Positions 6,159 to 10,358 of a stretch of 10,358 nucleotides of DNA are shown here, in pieces; the stretch's first letter is position 1, and each line of letters begins with the position of its first letter. The position numbers and the translations under genes are program-made. This DNA is from Gordonia sp. (in: high G+C Gram-positive bacteria). Its GTDB lineage: Bacteria > Actinomycetota > Actinomycetes > Mycobacteriales > Mycobacteriaceae. The stretch lies in NCBI GenBank assembly GCA_030152405.1, contig JASLJL010000307.1:1-10358 (forward strand), given 5' to 3'. The notes beneath the pieces are model-generated. The model did not search any database. It saw nothing but the letters and a program-made list of their open reading frames with translations, and was not told the DNA's origin.

Positions 6159-6178
6159 ACACGCCGAGGTAGGCGTGT
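6159..6178 (-). other. 5' hairpin of the whiB7 leader
   Basis: ACACGCC pairs perfectly with GGCGTGT (7 bp) around a 6-nt TACCTC loop, starting about 8 nt from the predicted 5' end of the transcript. No T-tract follows, so it is not an intrinsic terminator. It may protect the 5' end or seat the first uORF; the role is not known. Confidence 0.5.
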
Positions 6179-6192
6179 CACTTACTCGAACT

Positions 6193-6229
6193 ACTGTATG
6201 CGGGCCGATTGATCGGCACAACTTATTTT
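6193..6229 (-). promoter_or_regulatory. WhiB7-type autoregulatory promoter of whiB7
   Basis: Reading the - strand: an AT-rich box AAAATAA (6229-6223), then the -35 TTGTGC (6221-6216), a 17-nt spacer, and the -10 TACAGT (6198-6193). In WhiB7-dependent promoters an AT-rich element is bound by the AT-hook about 3 bp upstream of the -35; here AAAAT, three bases, then TTG matches. Predicted start is near 6186. The AT box begins about 11 nt after the uvrD2 stop codon, so the promoter fills the space directly behind uvrD2. Confidence 0.85.
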
Positions 6230-6239
6230 CTACCTGCGG

Positions 6240-8243
6240 TTATGCGCCGCCGAGACCCTTCTCGACGGCGGCGAGCAATTCCTGCCCGATGAGGTCGGCG
6301 CGTTCGGGACCGAACCCGCGGACGGCGAGCAGCTCGGACATGTCGACCGGGAGTTCCGTGGCGATCGTGCGAAGCATCGCTTCGCTGAGAACGTTCGCAG
6401 GCATGATCTCGTTGCGCTCGGCGAACTCCTTCCGCCACGCGCGCAGGCTTCGGAAGACGTCTTTGTCGGGCTCCTGCCGCGGCTCGTCGCGCATGCCGGC
6501 GGGTGAGGGCACGACACCGTCGAGAAAGCGGGACCGCTTGCGCGTCGCGCGCCGACCGTCGCCGCGGGACAGGCTCCATGAGAGATGCAGATGTTCCCGC
6601 GCGCGCGTCACGCCGACGTAGAACAGTCGACGTTCCTCCTCCACCTCGTCCTGTGTGCCGGTGGCGCGTCCGAGCGGAACGGACCCCTCGTGCAGCCCGG
6701 TGAGGAACACCGCGTCCCATTCGAGGCCCTTGGCCGCGTGCATCGACGACAGGGTCACGCCGTCCACGACGGGGGCATGACGGTTCTTGGACCGGTTGTC
6801 CAGTTCCCGGACGACGGCGGCGAAATCGGCGTCGGGGTTCTCGGCGACGACGGTCTCCGCGAGCTCGACGAGTCGGAGCAACTGCTGCCATCTCGACTTC
6901 GCAGCAGCGCCGGCCGGCTCGCCCTCGGTGAGTCCCACTGAGCGCAGCGCGCGGCGGACCGCGTCGAGCACCGGCATCGGAGGAGGCGGCCCATCGGCCA
7001 GTGACTGCAGGCGGCGCATCGCGGCCACGATCTCCGGGCGCGAGAAGAATCCCTGGTCGCCCCGGACCTGATAGTCGATGCCTGCCGCCGAGAGCTCTTC
7101 CTCGTATTGTTCGGACTGGGCGTTCACGCGGTACAGGATCGCGATCGCGGCAGCCGGAACCCCAGCGCGCAGCAGCTTCTTGACCTCGCCGACGACGGTC
7201 CCGACCTCGGTCGCCTCGTCCTCGTTCTCCGAGAAGATCGGGGCGGGTCCGGATTTCCGCTGTCCGATGAGCTTGAGCCGTGTTCCGGCGATCTGACCAC
7301 TGGCTTTGCCGATCACGGTGTTGGCGAGGTCGACCACTTCCGGCGTCGACCGGTAGTCGCGCTGCAATCGGACCAGAGTCGCGTCGGGGAAGCGTCGAGT
7401 GAAGTTCAGCAGGTGATCGGGTGTGGCGCCGGTGAAGCTGTAGATGGTCTGGTTGGCGTCGCCGACGACGGTCAGGTCGTCACGATCGCCGAGCCACGCG
7501 TCGAGCAGGTTCTGCTGAATGGGCGTGACGTCCTGGTACTCGTCGACGACGAAACTGCGGTAGCGGGACCGGAACTCCTCGGCGATCGACGGCTCCGACT
7601 GGAGGATCGCCGTGGTGAAGATGATGAGGTCTTCGAAGTCGAGGAGTCGTACGCCGTCGAACGACGCTTTCGCGTCTTCGTAACCGGCGAAGATCTGCGC
7701 GACGGTGCGTGCGTCGGTCGGCAGATCACGGCGTCCGGCCTTGGCGGCGTCGACGTAGGCTGCGGGCCCGATGTCGGACGACTTGGCCCACTCGATCTCG
7801 GACGACAGATCGCGCAGCAGATCGCGGTCGGCCGAATCGAGACCGGCGTCGCGCGCCACCCTCGCCACGAGCCGGAACTTGTGGTCGAGCAGCTCCCACT
7901 GGGTCGACCCCATGACGGTGGGCCAGAAGTACCTCAGTTGGCGCAGTGCGGCCGCGTGGAACGTCTGCGCGACGACGCTCCCGCCCGGACCGGACACACC
8001 GAGACCCGCGAGCCGTTCGCGCATCTCCGCGGCGGCGCGCGCGGTGAACGTCACCGCGAGCACCTGGCTCGGATTCACCTGCCCAGAGTCGATGAGATGC
8101 GCGATGCGACGGGTGATGGTTCGCGTCTTACCCGTGCCCGCGCCCGCGAGCACACACACCGGCCCACGCGGAGCCGTCACCGCCTCGATCTGTTCCGGGT
8201 CCAGACCGGCGAGTGCTCCGGTCTCCATCGTCCTCATCGCCAC
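6240..8243 (-). CDS. uvrD2: UvrD2, superfamily I 3'-5' DNA helicase with HRDC domain
   Basis: A 667-residue UvrD/Rep-like helicase. Motifs in order: Walker A GAGTGKT (34-40), Ia LAVTFTARAAAEM (62-74), II DEYQD (234-238), III GDANQTIYSFTGA (261-273), IV RLQRDYRST (292-300), V SSMHAAKGLEWDAVF (499-513) and VI EERRLFYVGVTRARE (536-550). An HRDC domain occupies about 596-664. It should unwind DNA with ATP hydrolysis in repair or replication; the mycobacterial counterpart is reported as essential. The stretch between motif VI and HRDC (556-595) is short and has no cysteine, whereas mycobacterial UvrD2 carries a tetracysteine linker there. The only Cys in the protein is Cys30. The GTG at 8243 is the first start after an in-frame stop; ATG 8237 and ATG 8228 are alternatives. 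It lies 55 nt behind mrx1, probably co-transcribed. Confidence 0.95.
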   Translation of the reverse strand: MAMRTMETGALAGLDPEQIEAVTAPRGPVCVLAGAGTGKTRTITRRIAHLIDSGQVNPSQVLAVTFTARAAAEMRERLAGLGVSGPGGSVVAQTFHAAALRQLRYFWPTVMGSTQWELLDHKFRLVARVARDAGLDSADRDLLRDLSSEIEWAKSSDIGPAAYVDAAKAGRRDLPTDARTVAQIFAGYEDAKASFDGVRLLDFEDLIIFTTAILQSEPSIAEEFRSRYRSFVVDEYQDVTPIQQNLLDAWLGDRDDLTVVGDANQTIYSFTGATPDHLLNFTRRFPDATLVRLQRDYRSTPEVVDLANTVIGKASGQIAGTRLKLIGQRKSGPAPIFSENEDEATEVGTVVGEVKKLLRAGVPAAAIAILYRVNAQSEQYEEELSAAGIDYQVRGDQGFFSRPEIVAAMRRLQSLADGPPPPMPVLDAVRRALRSVGLTEGEPAGAAAKSRWQQLLRLVELAETVVAENPDADFAAVVRELDNRSKNRHAPVVDGVTLSSMHAAKGLEWDAVFLTGLHEGSVPLGRATGTQDEVEEERRLFYVGVTRAREHLHLSWSLSRGDGRRATRKRSRFLDGVVPSPAGMRDEPRQEPDKDVFRSLRAWRKEFAERNEIMPANVLSEAMLRTIATELPVDMSELLAVRGFGPERADLIGQELLAAVEKGLGGA

Positions 8244-8298
8244 CCGGACACGGTCTCATGCGGGTCTGACAATCGGAGTATCCGTCCAGGCCCAGACG

Positions 8299-8556
8299 TC
8301 AGAGCAGGCCGAGCTTCGACATGACCTCGCCGACGGCGGGGTTGGTCGCGGTGGATCCGTCGCCGTAGAGCGCGGTCGGAACCACGTGATTGCCGTTGTT
8401 CACGCTGCCGACGAACTCGGCGGCCTCCGGGTTCGCCTCGATGTCGATCTCGGTGTACTCGACCTGGTTGCGGTCCAGTCCGGCCTTGAGGCGGCTGCAG
8501 AAGGGGCACCAGGTGGTCGTGTACAGCGTGAGTGCGGGGTTCGCGACGTCGGTCAT
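8299..8556 (-). CDS. mrx1: Mycoredoxin-1-like glutaredoxin
   Basis: An 85-residue glutaredoxin-fold protein at the position of M. tuberculosis Rv3198A. The active site is W16-C17-P18-F19-C20, with the cis-proline loop at HVVP (57-60) and the thiol-binding DGS/T region near 66-70. Mycoredoxins reduce protein-mycothiol mixed disulfides in the cytosol, working with mycothiol and mycothione reductase. The CPFC active site differs from the CGYC I recall for the mycobacterial protein and looks more like a classic glutaredoxin or NrdH-type pair, so a different redox potential or partner is possible. The start is supported by a -10 element TAGATT placed 6 nt upstream, which suggests a leaderless mRNA even though nudC ends only 9 nt before it. 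Confidence 0.88.
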   Translation of the reverse strand: MTDVANPALTLYTTTWCPFCSRLKAGLDRNQVEYTEIDIEANPEAAEFVGSVNNGNHVVPTALYGDGSTATNPAVGEVMSKLGLL

Positions 8557-8562
8557 GGCACC

Positions 8563-8568
8563 AATCTA
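8563..8568 (-). promoter_or_regulatory. -10 element (TAGATT) of mrx1, leaderless, containing the nudC stop
   Basis: TAGATT on the - strand fits TANNNT and is followed by 6 nt and the mrx1 ATG. The TAG is also the stop codon of nudC. This suggests that mrx1, and perhaps uvrD2, can be transcribed apart from the upstream channel-nudC genes. No -35 hexamer is clear. Confidence 0.5.
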
Positions 8569-9465
8569 TCGCGGGGCGTGAGCCCACGCCTCGATGAGGT
8601 TCCGGGCGATCGAGATCGACGCGGGGAGGTTGAGCGCGACGTCGGGGTCGTCCGCTCCCCAGTCGGCCTTGCGCTCCAGCGCGGCGAGGACCTCGTCACG
8701 GTGGAACCACCGTGCGTCGGCGAGTTCGCCGTCGCGGAAGACGAGCGGCTCGGACGGGTCGCCGATCGCCTCGAAGCCCAGCATGAGCGAACGGGGAAAC
8801 GGCCACGGCTGCGATCCCAGGTACCGCGGTTCGGCGACCGAGATCCCGGCCTCCTCCGCCACCTCGCGTCGGACGCACTGCTCGAGGGACTCCCCCGGCT
8901 CGACGAACCCGGCGAGCGTGGAGAACCACTTCTCCGGCCACACCGCCTGCCGTCCGAGCAGGACCCGATCGGCACCGTCGTGGATCACCATGATGACGGC
9001 CGGATCGGTGCGCGGGAACTCGTCCCCGGCGTCGGTGCGCAGGATCCAGCCTCCGTTGACCGGCGTCGCCGGCTGCCCGTCGACCGGAGAGAACCGGGCC
9101 GCACGATGCCAGATCAACATGCCGACGGCCGTCGCGAGCATGCCGGCCTCATCGGGCGAGAGCAGGTGAGCACCGGTCCGGGCGTCGGCGGAGTCGCCTG
9201 ACACCTCGTCCACTCGCAGCGCCCACAGGTGGACTCCGTCGACGCCGATGAGCACGGCCTCCGGCGGCGGTGTGTCGCCGTCGGACGCGGTCCAGGCGAG
9301 CGCGCCGTCGGCGGTCACCGGGTACCGGCCCTTGTGGTCGATGTGCAGCACGCGAGCCTGCGGCCAGCCCGCCGTCATCAGGTCGGGGCTCTTCCGGATC
9401 GCGTCGCCGCGATCGAACTCTCCACGGGCGAGCATCGGCGGCGCGGGGAACTCGAACGACGCCAT
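8566..9465 (-). CDS. nudC: NudC-type Nudix hydrolase (NADH diphosphatase / NAD decapping)
   Basis: A 299-residue NudC, close to the length of M. tuberculosis Rv3199c. The Nudix box runs G186 to G207 with Glu192, Arg200, Glu201, Glu204 and Glu205 in place (G-x5-E-x7-RE-x2-EE-x-G). The downstream family marker SQPWPFPRS (218-226) separates NudC from other Nudix enzymes. It should cleave NAD(H) to NMN(H) and AMP and may remove NAD caps from RNA. The segment that forms a four-Cys zinc ribbon in E. coli NudC (about 119-155, from WHRAARF to EFPRTDPAV) is aligned but holds Ser, Asp and Gly where cysteines would be; the only Cys is Cys197 in the Nudix helix. Its ATG overlaps the stop of the channel gene by one base (TGATG), so translation is likely coupled. 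Confidence 0.95.
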   Translation of the reverse strand: MASFEFPAPPMLARGEFDRGDAIRKSPDLMTAGWPQARVLHIDHKGRYPVTADGALAWTASDGDTPPPEAVLIGVDGVHLWALRVDEVSGDSADARTGAHLLSPDEAGMLATAVGMLIWHRAARFSPVDGQPATPVNGGWILRTDAGDEFPRTDPAVIMVIHDGADRVLLGRQAVWPEKWFSTLAGFVEPGESLEQCVRREVAEEAGISVAEPRYLGSQPWPFPRSLMLGFEAIGDPSEPLVFRDGELADARWFHRDEVLAALERKADWGADDPDVALNLPASISIARNLIEAWAHAPR

Positions 9466-10358
9466 CAGGCCGGTCCGCCCTGGCGGACGTACAGCAGGCG
9501 GTCGCCGACCTCGATCTCCTCGACTTCGGGTTCCCCGACGCGGTACAGCTTGCCTTCCCGGACCACCCCGAGCACCAGGTCCTTGGTGTGGGCGGGCGAA
9601 CCGCCCGTCTCGGACGGCTCCACCTCGCGTTCGGCGATCGCGTATCCCTCCTCCGGGCTGAGGAGGTCTTCGACGACCTCCACCACGGACGGGGTGATGG
9701 TTGCGATGCCGAGCAGCCGACCGGCCGTCTCCGACGAGACGACCACGGAGTTGGCGCCCGACTGCCGCATGAGGTGGGTGTTCTCCGCCTCGCGGATCGA
9801 CGCGACGATCTTGGCCCGCGGATTGATCTCACGGGCGGTCAGCGTCGCCAGGACTGCGGTGTCGTCTCGGCTGGCGGCGATGACGATCGCCGACGCGTAC
9901 TGGACTCCGGCGAGACGCAGCACGTCGGATTTGGTGGCGTCACCGCGAACGGTGACCAGCCCGTGCGCGGCGGCGGCCTCCAACGCGCCCGGATCGTTGT
10001 CGACGACGACGATCTCCGACGCCTTTCCGCCGTCGGCGATGACGGCGTCGACGGCCGTGCGGCCCTTGGTGCCGTAGCCGACGACGATCGTGTGATTCCG
10101 CACGCGGTTTCTCCAGTTCTGGATCTTGATGGCCTGGCGTGAACGCTCGGTGAGCACTTCGAGGGTGGTGCCGATGAGCACGATCAGGAAGAGGACGCGC
10201 AGCGGGGTGATGAAGATGATGTTCACCAGTCGAGCGCCCTCGGTGATCGGCGTGACGTCGCCGTATCCCGTGGTCGACAGGGTGACCGCCGAGTAGTACA
10301 GCGAGTCGATGTACGTCAGCGGCGTCTCTTTGGCGTCCCGGTACCCGTCGCGGTCCAG
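9465..10358 (-). CDS. Two-TM potassium channel with RCK (TrkA-N/TrkA-C) domain, 5' truncated
   Basis: The frame runs off the right edge, so the N-terminus and first membrane helix are missing; 297 residues are visible. The pore helix and K+ selectivity filter are present at visible residues 24-37 (AVTLSTTGYGDVTP), followed by a hydrophobic inner helix (about 44-66). A cytoplasmic RCK domain begins with the Rossmann fold HTIVVGYGTKGR (89-100) with GxGxxG intact, and a TrkA-C-like module forms the last 80 or so residues, ending LYVRQGGPA. It equals M. tuberculosis Rv3200c and resembles MthK-type ligand-gated K+ channels; the ligand is not known. The GTG at 10226 is not the real start, since the pore lies upstream of it. 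It is the most upstream gene of this - strand run visible in the window and overlaps nudC. Confidence 0.93.
   Translation of the reverse strand: MDRDGYRDAKETPLTYIDSLYYSAVTLSTTGYGDVTPITEGARLVNIIFITPLRVLFLIVLIGTTLEVLTERSRQAIKIQNWRNRVRNHTIVVGYGTKGRTAVDAVIADGGKASEIVVVDNDPGALEAAAAHGLVTVRGDATKSDVLRLAGVQYASAIVIAASRDDTAVLATLTAREINPRAKIVASIREAENTHLMRQSGANSVVVSSETAGRLLGIATITPSVVEVVEDLLSPEEGYAIAEREVEPSETGGSPAHTKDLVLGVVREGKLYRVGEPEVEEIEVGDRLLYVRQGGPA

Larger units (their letters stand above)
5891..6186 (-). promoter_or_regulatory. whiB7 5' leader with uORFs, stems and attenuator
   Basis: About 296 nt lie between the predicted transcription start (near 6186) and the whiB7 ATG. In order on the - strand: a hairpin (6178-6159), a strong Shine-Dalgarno (GGAAGGGAG, 6142-6134), a 31-codon uORF (6125-6030), an 8-bp long-range stem (6138-6131 with 6080-6073) enclosing a bulged hairpin (6108-6085), an intrinsic terminator (6003-5963), and about 70 nt with no clear structure up to the start codon. 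The layout fits translation-dependent transcription attenuation of the kind proposed for mycobacterial whiB7 leaders, where impaired ribosomes relieve the terminator. The structures were found by eye, not by energy calculation. Confidence 0.75.

Noticed and set aside
6030..6221. 63-residue ORF starting at TTG 6221 in the whiB7 leader
   Set aside because: The TTG is the first three bases of the predicted -35 element, upstream of the transcription start; the shorter GTG-start uORF with a Shine-Dalgarno is kept instead.
7107..8324. Long + strand ORF opposite uvrD2 (405 residues)
   Set aside because: It lies wholly opposite strongly recognised helicase motifs and has shadow-type composition; high GC makes long antisense frames common.
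7771..9201. Long + strand ORF opposite uvrD2, mrx1 and nudC (476 residues)
   Set aside because: It crosses three recognised genes on the other strand and shows no recognisable domain.
9229..10142. Overlapping + strand ORFs opposite nudC and the channel gene
   Set aside because: These are antisense shadows of the RCK and NudC coding regions with no motif of their own.
9465..10226. GTG at 10226 as the start of the K+ channel gene
   Set aside because: The same frame continues upstream through a clear K+ channel pore (TTGYGD), so the gene begins outside the window.

Overview
This is a high-GC actinobacterial segment, most likely from the Mycobacteriales (a Gordonia-, Williamsia- or Mycobacterium-like genome). 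The gene order matches, from memory, the Mycobacterium tuberculosis block Rv3194c to Rv3200c: PDZ/Lon-like protein, DUF2342-type putative metalloprotease, E1/cyclodehydratase-like protein, ABC1 kinase-like protein, WhiB7, UvrD2, mycoredoxin, NudC, and a K+ channel with an RCK domain. Several starts fit leaderless transcription, with a TANNNT -10 element 6-7 nt before the ATG, as is common in this order. I cannot assign a genus from sequence alone.

Left edge (1-850): the 3' end of a YhgE/Pip-type membrane protein on the + strand. It converges on the membrane-anchored PDZ/Lon-like protein (855-1913, - strand), with both stop codons inside one 14-bp palindrome. I do not recall this membrane gene as part of the M. 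tuberculosis block, so the conserved order probably ends here. From a 72-bp divergent intergenic region, a + strand run leads away: putative metalloprotease (1986-3344), E1-like protein (3398-4273) and ABC1 kinase-like protein (4270-5583). The last two overlap as ATGA.

Centre (5606-6239): whiB7 on the - strand, converging on the ABC1 gene, with a leader of roughly 300 nt. The leader has a promoter with the WhiB7 autoregulatory layout (AT-rich box, TTGTGC, 17-nt spacer, TACAGT), a 5' hairpin, one or two short upstream ORFs, a long-range stem over a ribosome-binding site, and an intrinsic terminator before the whiB7 start codon. This is the architecture of an antibiotic- or translation-stress-responsive attenuator and is the richest regulatory element in the window.

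Right part (6240-10358, all - strand): an apparent unit transcribed as K+ channel/RCK (5' end beyond the window), nudC (TGATG overlap), mrx1 (with its own apparent leaderless promoter), then uvrD2. It links ion homeostasis, NAD/NAD-capped RNA turnover, mycothiol redox control and DNA repair. UvrD2 and NudC both lack cysteine motifs expected from better-known relatives (the tetracysteine linker and the zinc ribbon). No mobile elements, CRISPR arrays, tRNA or rRNA genes were seen.
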